The position numbers were made by a program, and so were the translations under genes. DNA of 36,825 nt, from positions 1 to 36,825 of the forward strand of contig CAZLZI010000002.1 of the NCBI GenBank assembly GCA_964563965.1, in the 5' to 3' direction. Below, piece by piece: positions 8,611-17,147 of this stretch. Every line of letters begins with the position of its first letter. The first letter of the stretch is position 1. The notes beneath the pieces are model-generated. The model was given only the letters and a program-made list of their open reading frames with translations, was not told where the DNA came from and did not search any database. The stretch comes from CAZCAQ01 sp964563965. Its GTDB lineage: Bacteria > Patescibacteriota > WWE3 > UBA101185 > UBA10185.

Positions 8611-10669
8611 AGCACCCCTTAACATCTTTGTACTGCTGCGCGGTATAAAAGACATGAGCCGGGAATTTGTTATTTATAATATTTTGATCCTGCTCAATGT
8701 TTTTTCATTTAGCATTATTGCCTTACTTAGCAAACTAAGAGTCTTTCCTTTCTTTCCTGTTTCGAAATTTCAGACAGCCTTCTTGGGCCATGTAACAAAG
8801 ATAACAAAGATGGTTGATAAAAAGACAGATCAAATCAGTAGAACAGATCTTATCCAACTCTCTATGAAAAATATGCTGGTAAAAAAAACACGGACTTTGG
8901 TAACCATCGGTGGTGTTTCTATAGGTATTGGAGCTATCGTCTTTCTAGTTTCGATCGGGTATGGTTTGCAAAATGTTGTTATCTCAAGAGTTGCTCGGCT
9001 TGATGAATTAAAACAAGCTGAAATAACCCCGCAAGCTGGTTCGAAAGTTAAAATTGATGACAAAATAATAGCTGATATTAAAGAGTTCACTAACGTCTCG
9101 GATGTTTTACCGGTTATTGCAGCAGTAGGGCGCGTTAATTACAAGAACTCAGTAACAGATATGGCTGTTTATGGTGTTACAACAGGCTATCTTGAAAAAT
9201 CGGCTATCAAACCTGTTAAAGGTAAAATCTTTTTAAGCAATGACTTATCTATAAAAGTCAAAAATGTTGATACTAATCCTCAAGGAGAAGTTGCAGGGGC
9301 ATCTACCAAGACCAGCTTTATTTTGGGTGAAACTTTAGGGCAAGCTGAAATTGAGCTGGATGCTAATAAATGGATTCGAGTCAGAGCAACCCCATCACCT
9401 TCTGGTGCTGTACTTGGCTATACTCGAAAGCTTAAAGGTACTCAATTTGGGGAAGCAATAATAGGAGAGAGTTACGAATCAGATACACCAACAGGGACAT
9501 ATGTAAAAAATGAACAAGGTGAGGATTTAGGGCTTTGGGTAAAAAGTAGTGTTGCGTTGTGGCAAGAAAAAGCATGTGATGACCAAGAACTCACTTGTGT
9601 GGATGGTAAATATCTTGAAGTACAAGATGCAAGTGGAGAACAAATGATAAGAGAAGGCTATATGGCTGTGGTAAATATGAAAGCTGATGTGTCAAATTCT
9701 ATTTCTCTTGGAACAGTCTTAGGTACCTCGAGCTCAATTCTTGCAGGTGATATTCTTGCAGCTGAAACTTCGCCAAGTGCCAATACAGTTATTATTGATG
9801 AAGGTGATTGGGTTAGAATTGTTGATCCTAATGCGGATAAAAAAGATACAGATGTAAAACGAGTGCCCCTGCATTCATCGGCAGTAAAACAAGCGGTAGT
9901 AAATCGAGCTGCCATCAAGGTTCTTAATATTGATGAGAATCTAGCTATTGGAAAAAGATTTAAAACCTCATTTATTATTCCAAGTTCTCTAGTAGCGGAC
10001 TCCAAACAAAGAATAGAATCAGAGGATGTTGAATATGAAATTGTTGCTGTAGTACCTGATGATTCAACGCCATTATTTTATGTTGCTTTAGTTGATCTTA
10101 GATCTTTAGGGACATCAAGCTTCTCACAAGTAAAAGTTGTGGTGAATGAAACAGAACAATTATCAGATGTCCGTAAGAAAATTGATGCGATTGGTTTTTC
10201 TAGTAGATCGGTTTCCGATACAGTTGAGCAGATCTCAAGTCTATTTAGTACTTTGCGGATCGTGCTAGGTATTATGGGTATGGTTGCCTTAATTGTTGCA
10301 TCTCTGGGTATGTTCAATACGCTTACAGTCTCACTTTTGGAAAGATCACGAGAGGTGGGTTTGATGAAAGCATTGGGTATGACAACTGCGGAAGTCCAGC
10401 AATTGTTTTTAACAGAATCAGTCATTATGGGAACAGGGGCAGGTGTTTTTGGTTTACTTGTTGGTTATTTACTAGGTAAAACACTTAGCTTAGTTTTGTC
10501 CACCATGGCTGTGTTTAAAGGAGAAGGTTTTTTAGATATTTCACACATCCCCTTTACTTTTGTAGTAACTATTATGATCCTCTCAACTCTTGTAGGGATA
10601 TTTACTGGTATATTTCCAGCACGTCGCTCAAAGAAAATCTCAGCATTAGATGCTCTGAGGTATGAATAG
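8576..10669 (+). CDS. MacB/FtsX-type ABC permease with an SH3-like insert
   Basis: 697 residues. An extra hydrophobic segment at about 30-48 precedes the canonical MacB N-terminus (KNMLVKKTRTLVTIGGVSIG, about 100-120). A large extracytoplasmic region of about 400 residues follows. The C-terminal FtsX domain (about 545-697) has three membrane segments, 'SLLERSREVGLMKALG' and the family-typical ending 'ALDALRYE'. Within the outer region, about 258-325 (WIRVRATPSPSGAVLGY to LGLWVKSS) reads as a bacterial SH3 domain, a fold often used for cell-wall binding. I chose the ATG at 8576, overlapping the ATPase gene by 35 nt, because AAAAGGA lies 9 nt upstream. An ATG at 8654 has no SD. Confidence 0.85.
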   Translation: MRLLNLLLRIIKAPLNIFVLLRGIKDMSREFVIYNILILLNVFSFSIIALLSKLRVFPFFPVSKFQTAFLGHVTKITKMVDKKTDQISRTDLIQLSMKNMLVKKTRTLVTIGGVSIGIGAIVFLVSIGYGLQNVVISRVARLDELKQAEITPQAGSKVKIDDKIIADIKEFTNVSDVLPVIAAVGRVNYKNSVTDMAVYGVTTGYLEKSAIKPVKGKIFLSNDLSIKVKNVDTNPQGEVAGASTKTSFILGETLGQAEIELDANKWIRVRATPSPSGAVLGYTRKLKGTQFGEAIIGESYESDTPTGTYVKNEQGEDLGLWVKSSVALWQEKACDDQELTCVDGKYLEVQDASGEQMIREGYMAVVNMKADVSNSISLGTVLGTSSSILAGDILAAETSPSANTVIIDEGDWVRIVDPNADKKDTDVKRVPLHSSAVKQAVVNRAAIKVLNIDENLAIGKRFKTSFIIPSSLVADSKQRIESEDVEYEIVAVVPDDSTPLFYVALVDLRSLGTSSFSQVKVVVNETEQLSDVRKKIDAIGFSSRSVSDTVEQISSLFSTLRIVLGIMGMVALIVASLGMFNTLTVSLLERSREVGLMKALGMTTAEVQQLFLTESVIMGTGAGVFGLLVGYLLGKTLSLVLSTMAVFKGEGFLDISHIPFTFVVTIMILSTLVGIFTGIFPARRSKKISALDALRYE

Positions 10670-11386
10670 TTAGTTGGTAAATTCGTAAAGGCAGATGCCT
10701 GTTGAGACTGCTAAGTTATAGGAATCAATATTCTTCTTTTGCGGGATGGTAAATGGAGTACCTAGTTTGGCAAATTGCTTAGGCAGGCCTTCTGCTTCAC
10801 TGCCAAATGCCAAGACCCAAGGGGCAGCAATTGTTAGTTTATCAACTGTTTCTTTAGCTCCGATCATTGATAGATACATGCTGTTTTTATTCGACCTAAT
10901 AAATTCTTCCATACTTCGAAAATATTTAAAGTTGATAGTAAAAACTGACCCCATAGAGGCTCTCACAGTTTTGGGATTAAAGATATCAACAGCAGGCTCA
11001 ATAATTGCTAGATTGTTTACGCCAAAGCCCTGCATGGTTCTAATAATAGTACCCAAGTTTCCTGAATCTGCCGGTTTATACAAAACTACTGTGTTTTCGT
11101 TTGGTTTAAGCTCTGATTTAAACTTTTTGAATACGCCAACTGCGTATATATTTGTTTTATCCGCTACTACGTTGAAGACTCTTTCACTAACATCTACGGT
11201 TATCCCGTGTTTTTTACATAATTCTTTAATATAGGAAATTCCCTCATTTCGATCTCCGTTTGGTGAGATAAATACCTGCATGGCCCTGTGCGGGGCGTGT
11301 TTTAACAGCTCTATTGTTGGATAAACACCTAGCGTATAGGAAAACTCCATATCTTTCTTGTATTGCCTGATCTTGTTATTTGCCAT
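10670..11386 (-). CDS. SpoU/TrmH-family RNA 2'-O-methyltransferase
   Basis: 238 residues. The C-terminal SPOUT knot domain is clear: NLGTIIRTMQGFGVNNLAI (motif 1), FGSEAEGLP (motif 2) and IPQKKNIDSYNLAVSTGI (motif 3). The N-terminal 90 residues form the substrate-binding part seen in 23S rRNA Gm2251-like enzymes (residues such as 'ADKTNIYAVGVFKKF'). It would methylate ribose in rRNA or tRNA using S-adenosylmethionine; the exact target cannot be read from sequence. Its stop codon directly abuts the stop of the convergent permease gene (TAG|TTA). The start is supported by TATAAT ending 6 nt upstream. Confidence 0.85.
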   Translation of the reverse strand: MANNKIRQYKKDMEFSYTLGVYPTIELLKHAPHRAMQVFISPNGDRNEGISYIKELCKKHGITVDVSERVFNVVADKTNIYAVGVFKKFKSELKPNENTVVLYKPADSGNLGTIIRTMQGFGVNNLAIIEPAVDIFNPKTVRASMGSVFTINFKYFRSMEEFIRSNKNSMYLSMIGAKETVDKLTIAAPWVLAFGSEAEGLPKQFAKLGTPFTIPQKKNIDSYNLAVSTGICLYEFTN

Positions 11387-11392
11387 AAGTGC

Positions 11393-11398
11393 ATTATA
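11393..11398 (-). promoter_or_regulatory. -10 element of the SpoU methylase gene
   Basis: Read leftwards, a perfect TATAAT ends 6 nt before the ATG at 11386, giving a predicted leaderless transcript. No good -35 is visible. Confidence 0.5.
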
Positions 11399-11453
11399 TA
11401 GCCTAATGCTAATTTAGACTACTTGAGGTATTTTTGTGCACACTATAATGGTG

Positions 11454-11459
11454 TATAAT
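11454..11459 (+). promoter_or_regulatory. -10 element of the Gre-like gene
   Basis: TATAAT with 7 nt to the ATG at 11467. A second TATAAT lies at 11444-11449, 15 nt after TTGAGG (11423-11428), so two alternative starts are possible. The nearer one predicts a leaderless mRNA. Confidence 0.5.
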
Positions 11460-11466
11460 TTGCCCA

Positions 11467-11934
11467 ATGTTTGATATCCAACAACTCATTGAAAAATATA
11501 CCGATGAATTAAGTTCTATTCAGCATGAGCATACAAACACACTTCTTAAATTTGGCTCAAGCGATAGCGCCATGGAATCTCGTTTTCCCACTGGCAGAAC
11601 AGAACTAGAAACAACACTCAAAGTAATTGAAGACAAACTGGCGGATTTAACCCAAAAGATTGAACATCTACTTTCTCTCCAAAGTAAAAAACAACGCCCA
11701 TCTGATACAGTAACAGAGCCAAGTGCGGTAAGACTTATGCTTGATGGGAATGAAGGTTGGTATCTTATTAACTCAACCATTTCAGATTATACAAATGGGG
11801 TCATTTCAATTGATACCACACTTGGAAAACATTTAGTAAAGTCAAAAGTCGGAGAAAAGCACATTGGAGAAGGTGATGAAACACTCATAGTCCATATTAA
11901 AGATGTGATAGCTCTGGTTGATGATGATAGCTAA
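11467..11934 (+). CDS. GreA/GreB-like transcription factor with an unusual coiled-coil tip
   Basis: 155 residues. Residues 85-150 match the GreA/GreB C-terminal domain, especially GVISIDTTLGKHLVKSKVGE (111-130), which parallels the family's 'ISIDSPLGKALLGKKVGD'. Residues 1-72 are predicted as two helices of a coiled coil with a turn around 29-44. In true Gre factors this coil enters the RNA polymerase secondary channel, and two acidic tip residues in a 'GDLSENAEY'-type segment coordinate the catalytic Mg. That signature is absent; the loop here reads GSSDSAMESRFPTGRTE, with D33 and E37 as the only nearby acids. It may therefore be a cleavage factor with a changed tip, or a Gfh1-like inhibitor. 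Single-gene transcription unit. Confidence 0.65.
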   Translation: MFDIQQLIEKYTDELSSIQHEHTNTLLKFGSSDSAMESRFPTGRTELETTLKVIEDKLADLTQKIEHLLSLQSKKQRPSDTVTEPSAVRLMLDGNEGWYLINSTISDYTNGVISIDTTLGKHLVKSKVGEKHIGEGDETLIVHIKDVIALVDDDS

Positions 11935-13053
11935 CTAATTGCTACGTTGAATAACATAGTCCGCTACCCCTTTTAAGAAATTTATGCCGGTAGTATCCCA
12001 GTGTGTAGGAGCTGTATCTAATACTTGTTTCCCTTTTGCTACGAGTTGTTTCGCCATAGTTTTTGAATAGTCAAAGGAACCACAGTCTAGTAACACCTGC
12101 TGTACTTGCGCATGTTCGTTATCGGTTAAGTCTTTTTTTCCAAGATATGTGTGAATGATGTGTAATTGCTGGTTACTAGCATGTTTAAGTGCGTACTGGA
12201 TAAGCAGTGTCATTTTGCCTTCCATCAAATCATCTTTATCTGATTTGCCCGTTAACTCACTATCGCCGAACATGCCAATGACATCATCGTGTATTTGGAA
12301 GGCAATACCTACAGGAATGGCATACTTTGATAGGACTGCAAGATCACTTTCTTTTGCACCCGCCAGTAAAGCACCGCTGTGTAAGGGGTTTTCAAAAGTA
12401 TAAACTCCGGTTTTCCATTCAAGCATAGATAGAACATCTTGTTCTTGTACTTCGTCTTTGAGCGAATTAAAAGCATCAGTTATTTGCCCATAAGCTGTAG
12501 TTGCAATCTTAGAATTTAAGTTTAGGGCAAGCTTAATTTTTATGTCATCGGAGGTGTTTAGTGCAAGGAGTATTTCTTCCGCTCGGTGCAGTTGCAAAAG
12601 GGCAGCAGTTATGGCCATGGCAGCTCCATGATGATACGGGTCTACTCGGTTAAATGCGTGGGTATTAAAGTAACTTTCTGCTAATACATGTGCAGTAGGA
12701 CCACCTCTGCGGGTTGCAGATTTATCGGTAAAATCATCTATTATTAGCAGATAAGCATGAATCATCTCGATAGCCCGAGCAAGTTCCAGAGCAGCCTCAT
12801 CAGTCTTCCCCCCTAGCATTCTATAAGTATAATATGCAAGAGAACCTCGTATTCTCTTACCACCTCGGATTGCAATTTGGTTATAAAAATTTAATGTAGC
12901 AAAACAGTCTTGATTGTGTTGCGTTTTTGCATAAGACTCTTCTTCGGCAAGATTTGTTGCAAAGTAAGGTTCAAATAGCAAAACAAACTGTTTCACCAGT
13001 GCTTTAGCACTAAGTGCGTCTGCTGATAATGTATAGCCTAAATCAAATTTCAT
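11935..13053 (-). CDS. polyprenyl diphosphate synthase (trans-isoprenyl transferase)
   Basis: 372 residues from the chosen start. First aspartate-rich motif DDFTD at about 106-110 followed by RRGGP; second motif DDVIGMFGD about 145 residues later, in QIHDDVIGMFGD. Both are needed for Mg-diphosphate binding, so the enzyme should be active in condensing isopentenyl diphosphate onto an allylic primer. Product length is not readable. A longer frame starts at 13098, but I place the start at the ATG at 13053: it follows the upstream gene's stop by 8 nt and has TATAAT 7 nt upstream. It lies directly downstream of the glycosyltransferase/CruF-like fusion, suggesting a shared isoprenoid-lipid pathway. 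Its stop directly abuts that of the convergent Gre-like gene. Confidence 0.88.
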   Translation of the reverse strand: MKFDLGYTLSADALSAKALVKQFVLLFEPYFATNLAEEESYAKTQHNQDCFATLNFYNQIAIRGGKRIRGSLAYYTYRMLGGKTDEAALELARAIEMIHAYLLIIDDFTDKSATRRGGPTAHVLAESYFNTHAFNRVDPYHHGAAMAITAALLQLHRAEEILLALNTSDDIKIKLALNLNSKIATTAYGQITDAFNSLKDEVQEQDVLSMLEWKTGVYTFENPLHSGALLAGAKESDLAVLSKYAIPVGIAFQIHDDVIGMFGDSELTGKSDKDDLMEGKMTLLIQYALKHASNQQLHIIHTYLGKKDLTDNEHAQVQQVLLDCGSFDYSKTMAKQLVAKGKQVLDTAPTHWDTTGINFLKGVADYVIQRSN

Positions 13054-13060
13054 CGCGGTT

Positions 13061-13066
13061 ATTATA
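13061..13066 (-). promoter_or_regulatory. internal -10 in front of the polyprenyl synthase gene
   Basis: Read leftwards, TATAAT overlaps the end of the upstream gene (its TAA stop lies inside it) and is 7 nt before the ATG at 13053. It may give the synthase its own leaderless transcript besides read-through from upstream. Confidence 0.4.
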
Positions 13067-14456
13067 CTTCTTTTATGGCATTTACTAAAGCTAGACACAT
13101 GTAAGTAGCAATTAGTATGTGGCCCAAAAGTCCTCCTGGAGTTGCATATAACGCAAGTGTTATATAGTACAAAATGGCAAGAAGTGTTAGTCCGCCATAA
13201 TATTTGTCACTTCTTCTGGCTTTAGTAAATGTTTTAATAAGGGTGATAAGTAAGACAGCAACAAAGAAACTGGCTAGATAACTACTAAGTGGGGCAGGCA
13301 AGAGTGAGGAGGAGCCTTGCTTATCCCAAAACCATAACCCGTTCTTAAGGGCGAAAAGTTCTAAGACAATACCAAAACAAGCAACAAACAAAGAGGATCC
13401 AAGAATAGTTCTTATGCCTATGTAGGCTCCTTTAATTAAGATGAACCGTGCAAAAGGTATAAACAATGGAATACCTAAGAAAGCTAACAGATCTGGATTG
13501 TAACTATACCTGCCAAAAGGAAAGCCAGTTTCAAGGGCAATGTAATCAAGAAAAAATAGCAGTGGTATAAGGAGTAGTTCTTTAGGATCTGAAATCAAAA
13601 TAAATGTTCCAAGTAAAAAAAGACTAAGTGTTGCAATATTTCTAAACTCGGGGTTTTGCAAATATGCTATATAGGGAAAATAAGCATCTAGCATAAGGGC
13701 TAACGCTATAATAATAAAGAACGCCTTACTTACTTTGTATTTTCTAGTCTTTTGTTTAGGTTTACCGTACCAATATTCAAGATTATCTCTATTTCTGGCA
13801 ACTTTGAAATTAAGCAGTGTGCCTATAACTCCTAGTAGAAATTTCTTTAAATTATGGCCATCCTCATATTTACGATAACTGGTAAAGCCGGTTTTAGTAA
13901 TAACTTTTATACTTCTAGCTCCAAAGAGTTTGCGTATTTTCTTATAAAAAAGCATGTCTTCATATGCATAGACCTCTTCATCAAACATGCCTACTTGCTT
14001 AAAATCTTTTTTATTAATGCCCATATAGTGTCCACTGCCTATGCCCGTAAGAAGTGTAATAAAGTTGTAAAACCACACCCCATAACTTGCCACACTTGGA
14101 TATTTCTTATGTCTTACAATCTGTGTTACTGCAAAGTATCTTTTAGAGTTTAATGCACTGACTGTTTCTTCAACTACTGTATCCTTCAGTACTGTATCGG
14201 CATCAACAAAGATTAGTATATCGCCTTTGGCAGCACGCGCAGCTGTATTGCGTGCTTTTGAGATATTTGGCTCTTCTAGGGTTACTACTTTTGCACCTAG
14301 TCTCTGGGCAACACTCTGGGTGTTATCAGTCGAGTTGTTGTTACAAACAATAACCTCGTAAGCAACACCAGCTTTAGCACAAGCCTTCTGGATTGATTTA
14401 ATCGTCTGGGGCAGATTCTTTTCCTCATTTCTAGCTGGGATACAGAATGAAATCAT
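13062..14456 (-). CDS. fused GT2 glycosyltransferase and carotenoid-hydratase (CruF)-like membrane domain
   Basis: 464 residues. Residues 1-225 are a family 2 glycosyltransferase: PARNEEKNLPQTI, the DAD metal motif at 85-87 (FVDADTV), and an acidic YAYEDMLFYKK near 165-172. From about 240 there are six or so membrane segments. The part around LETGFPFGRYSYNPDLL (about 305-321), IPLFIPFARF, and 'VLELFALKNGLWFWD' resembles the carotenoid biosynthesis family of CruF (carotenoid 1',2'-hydratase). In cyanobacteria CruF works with CruG, a GT2 enzyme glycosylating the new hydroxyl. The fusion and the neighbouring prenyl synthase suggest hydration and glycosylation of an isoprenoid. No phytoene synthase or desaturase is in view, so the substrate is unknown. 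Confidence 0.7.
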   Translation of the reverse strand: MISFCIPARNEEKNLPQTIKSIQKACAKAGVAYEVIVCNNNSTDNTQSVAQRLGAKVVTLEEPNISKARNTAARAAKGDILIFVDADTVLKDTVVEETVSALNSKRYFAVTQIVRHKKYPSVASYGVWFYNFITLLTGIGSGHYMGINKKDFKQVGMFDEEVYAYEDMLFYKKIRKLFGARSIKVITKTGFTSYRKYEDGHNLKKFLLGVIGTLLNFKVARNRDNLEYWYGKPKQKTRKYKVSKAFFIIIALALMLDAYFPYIAYLQNPEFRNIATLSLFLLGTFILISDPKELLLIPLLFFLDYIALETGFPFGRYSYNPDLLAFLGIPLFIPFARFILIKGAYIGIRTILGSSLFVACFGIVLELFALKNGLWFWDKQGSSSLLPAPLSSYLASFFVAVLLITLIKTFTKARRSDKYYGGLTLLAILYYITLALYATPGGLLGHILIATYMCLALVNAIKEV

Positions 14457-14462
14457 AGACCC

Positions 14463-14468
14463 ATTTTA
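14463..14468 (-). promoter_or_regulatory. -10 element of the glycosyltransferase/CruF-like gene
   Basis: Read leftwards, TAAAAT ends 6 nt before the ATG at 14456; predicted leaderless. Confidence 0.4.
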
Positions 14469-14517
14469 CAATATTTTTGGTATAAGTATTAACTAGTGTA
14501 AATTTTGCAGGGGTATG

Positions 14518-14526
14518 TGCTACAAT
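14518..14526 (+). promoter_or_regulatory. extended -10 promoter of the bL33-leuS unit
   Basis: TGCTACAAT is an extended -10 (TGn plus TACAAT at 14521-14526). Six nt separate it from the ATG at 14533, so the bL33 mRNA should be leaderless. No strong -35 is needed for extended -10 promoters, and none is evident. Confidence 0.55.
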
Positions 14527-14532
14527 ACCCCC

Positions 14533-14709
14533 ATGGCTGGAAAAAAAGGCAACAGAATTTTAATAGGGTTGGAATGTGTCGAAACAGGACGCAGAACCTA
14601 TGTAACCCAAAAAAACAAGATAAATAAACCTGATAAGCTTCAGATTATGAAATATAACCCTGTAGCACGCAAAAGGACTCTTCACAAAGAGGTTAGTAAG
14701 CTTAAATAA
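14533..14709 (+). CDS. rpmG: 50S ribosomal protein bL33
   Basis: 58 residues: MAGKKGNRILIGLECVETG, then RRTYVTQKNK and a KYNPVARKRTLHKEVS-type tail. This is the usual length and pattern of bL33, including 'NR..i.L.C.E.g.rnY.T.KNK' and 'KYcP..rkhtlhkE'. The cysteine pairs of zinc-binding versions are not present; only one Cys is seen in LEC. An upstream in-frame ATG at 14515 would add six residues but lies before the -10 element, so the start is set at 14533. The leuS gene follows after 14 nt, probably on the same transcript. Confidence 0.88.
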   Translation: MAGKKGNRILIGLECVETGRRTYVTQKNKINKPDKLQIMKYNPVARKRTLHKEVSKLK

Positions 14710-14723
14710 TCCCATTTTTACAA

Positions 14724-17147
14724 ATGGCAAACACTAGGGTATATAAACATCTTGATATTGAGAGTAACTGGCGTCATAAATGGTATGAAGACAATATTTA
14801 TGAGGCTGTAGACTTTTCACCAAAACCAAAGAAATATATTCTTGCCGAATTGCCTTATCCATCAGGTAAATACCTGCACGCTGGGCATATGATGAGGTAT
14901 ACCATCCCTGAAGTCTATTCACGGTTACTTAGAATGCAGGGCTATAATGTTCTCTTTCCTATGGGTTGGGACTCTTTTGGTCTGCCTGCGGAAACCTTTG
15001 CTATCAAGTCAAAAACAACTCCTCAACAAGTAATTGCTCAAGCTGAAATCGATTATAAACAAGCGATGCAGCTCATGGGTTATGCCATCGATTGGAAACG
15101 AGAAATTAATACCTCCAAACCAGAATTTTATAAATGGACCCAATGGATGTTTTTAAAGTTGTGGGAAAAAGGCTTAGTCAAGCAAAGAGAGATGCCGGTT
15201 TGGTGGTGTAAAGAATTGGGAGTGCTAGCGGATGAAGAAGTTCTAACCAATGAACAAGGAGATAAGATCTCTGAACGAGGATCTTATCCTGTTATAAGAA
15301 AAAACTTTAACCAATGGGTACTTAAGATTACTGACTATGCCCAAAGACTGCTAGACGATTTAGCTAAAACTGATTACATGGATTATGTAAAGCAGGGTCA
15401 GATCAACTGGATTGGGAAAAAGGATGGGACCTTAGTCAAGTTCAAGACATCAGACTCAAAAGAGCTTGTGGTCTTTACTACTCGGGTTGATACTATTTAC
15501 GGCGTTAGTTTTCTAGCTATTTGCCCAGAACATGCAAATATAAACTCATTGCTTAACAGCGCAGCAAACAAAGAAGAGTTGAGGACATATATCAAAGTAG
15601 CTACAGGTTTATCGGAAATGGACCGTCAAACAAAAGAAAAGACTGGAGTACTTATTCAAGGTGTCCACGCCATTCACCCCTTAACTAGTCAAGCCATACC
15701 AATATATATTGCAGATTATGTGTTAGCTGATTTTGGTACCGGTGTAGTCATGGGAGTACCTGCGCATGACCCACGAGACCATGCGTTTGCAGAAAACTAT
15801 GCACTTCCGATAACTGAAGTTATAACAAAACCAGACAGGGAGACTTCTTTGTATGTAGGTGAAGGAGAATTGATTAATTCGGCTAGTTTTACTGGTATGC
15901 AGTCAACTCTTGCACGGACCAAGATCACCGCTATGTTAGAAGCCAATGGCATGGGGGAGCATAAAACCACGTATAAGTTACGAGATACTATTTGGTCCAG
16001 ACAAAGATACTGGGGAGAACCAATACCTTTAATTTATACTGAAAATGGAGAGATACAAGCTGATTATAATTTGCCCGTAATGTTACCAGAACTAAGGGAC
16101 GCATCCGCAGACTTTAAAGAATTTCCTCCATTAAGTGATTTTGAGGGGTGGGCAAATACAGTCGATCAAGATGGTAAGCCGGCCAAAAGGGAGTGTGATG
16201 TCATGCCTACGTGGGCAGGGTCAAATTGGTATTACATTAGGTATCTTGATCCTGCAAATGCTAGCGAGTTTTGCAGTATGGAGAAAATGAAGTATTGGCT
16301 GCCTGTAGATAAGTACTATGGTGATGCTGGGCATACGACTGCACACTTACTCTATACTAGGTTTTGGTATAAAGCACTGTTTGATATGGGGTATATACCC
16401 AATGATGAACCGATTAACTTTAGGATGAGTGGGGGCATACTACTTGGTGAGGATAGAACAAAGATGTCCAAATCAAGACCTGAATTTACAGTCGATCCCA
16501 AATATTTAATGGATAGCTATGGTGCAGATGCTGCGAGGATGGTTTTGTGCTTCTTAGGGCCTTATGATGCTACCTATCCATGGAATCCGCAAAGTATTAA
16601 AGCCTGCTACAAAGTTATTTCAACCATTTACGAATTAACTGATAGGACAACAGAAACCAGTCCTTCTCTTGAGCTACTCCAAGCTTTTCACAAAATGGTT
16701 AAAAACATTACCAAGATGATGGAAGAGTTGAAAATGAATAGTGCGGTGTCAGAAATCATGATTTTTGTTAATTTTTGTAAGACTCAACAAGAGCTTAGTA
16801 CCGAGATATGGAAAGAATTTAGCAAAGTCATCGCTCCTATTACACCCTTTGTTGCAGAACAGATTTGGCAGGAGCTTAATGGCTATGAGAAGTGGAGGAA
16901 AGAAAATAGTGTTCACTTACAAACATGGCCGCTTTTCTTAGAGGAACTTACCCAAGCTGCACAACTAGCACTACCTATACAAATAAACGGTAAAGTTAGA
17001 GCTACGTTAACGATAGCAAGAGACTTGTCAGAAGATGAGATCAAAGCGCAAGTGTATGCTTTGCCTGAAGTAGTTAAATATGCAAGTCCAGCAACAACTA
17101 AGAAATTTCTCTACATCAAAAACAAAATTGTAAGCATTAATGTTTAA
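14724..17147 (+). CDS. leuS: leucyl-tRNA synthetase
   Basis: 807 residues, typical for bacterial LeuRS. The HIGH-type motif is HAGH at 52-55 within PYPSGKYLHAGH; KMSKS is exact at about 580-584 (DRTKMSKSRPE). The CP1 editing domain is present, with FTTRVDTIYGVSF and the GVPAHDPRDHAFA segment carrying the aspartate that binds the amino group of mischarged leucine analogues. The tRNA-binding anticodon domain follows the KMSKS, and a short C-terminal domain ends the protein. It charges the two tRNA-Leu species found later in this window, among others. Its last 11 nt overlap the convergent methylase gene. Confidence 0.97.
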   Translation: MANTRVYKHLDIESNWRHKWYEDNIYEAVDFSPKPKKYILAELPYPSGKYLHAGHMMRYTIPEVYSRLLRMQGYNVLFPMGWDSFGLPAETFAIKSKTTPQQVIAQAEIDYKQAMQLMGYAIDWKREINTSKPEFYKWTQWMFLKLWEKGLVKQREMPVWWCKELGVLADEEVLTNEQGDKISERGSYPVIRKNFNQWVLKITDYAQRLLDDLAKTDYMDYVKQGQINWIGKKDGTLVKFKTSDSKELVVFTTRVDTIYGVSFLAICPEHANINSLLNSAANKEELRTYIKVATGLSEMDRQTKEKTGVLIQGVHAIHPLTSQAIPIYIADYVLADFGTGVVMGVPAHDPRDHAFAENYALPITEVITKPDRETSLYVGEGELINSASFTGMQSTLARTKITAMLEANGMGEHKTTYKLRDTIWSRQRYWGEPIPLIYTENGEIQADYNLPVMLPELRDASADFKEFPPLSDFEGWANTVDQDGKPAKRECDVMPTWAGSNWYYIRYLDPANASEFCSMEKMKYWLPVDKYYGDAGHTTAHLLYTRFWYKALFDMGYIPNDEPINFRMSGGILLGEDRTKMSKSRPEFTVDPKYLMDSYGADAARMVLCFLGPYDATYPWNPQSIKACYKVISTIYELTDRTTETSPSLELLQAFHKMVKNITKMMEELKMNSAVSEIMIFVNFCKTQQELSTEIWKEFSKVIAPITPFVAEQIWQELNGYEKWRKENSVHLQTWPLFLEELTQAAQLALPIQINGKVRATLTIARDLSEDEIKAQVYALPEVVKYASPATTKKFLYIKNKIVSINV

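Noticed and set aside
10746..11234. 162-codon rightward frame opposite the SpoU methylase
   Set aside because: It is a mirror frame of a gene with clear SPOUT motifs; its own product has no recognisable features or promoter.
13054..13098. longer start of the polyprenyl synthase at 13098
   Set aside because: It overlaps the upstream gene by 37 nt, adds a segment unlike the family, and a TATAAT lies 7 nt before the ATG at 13053.
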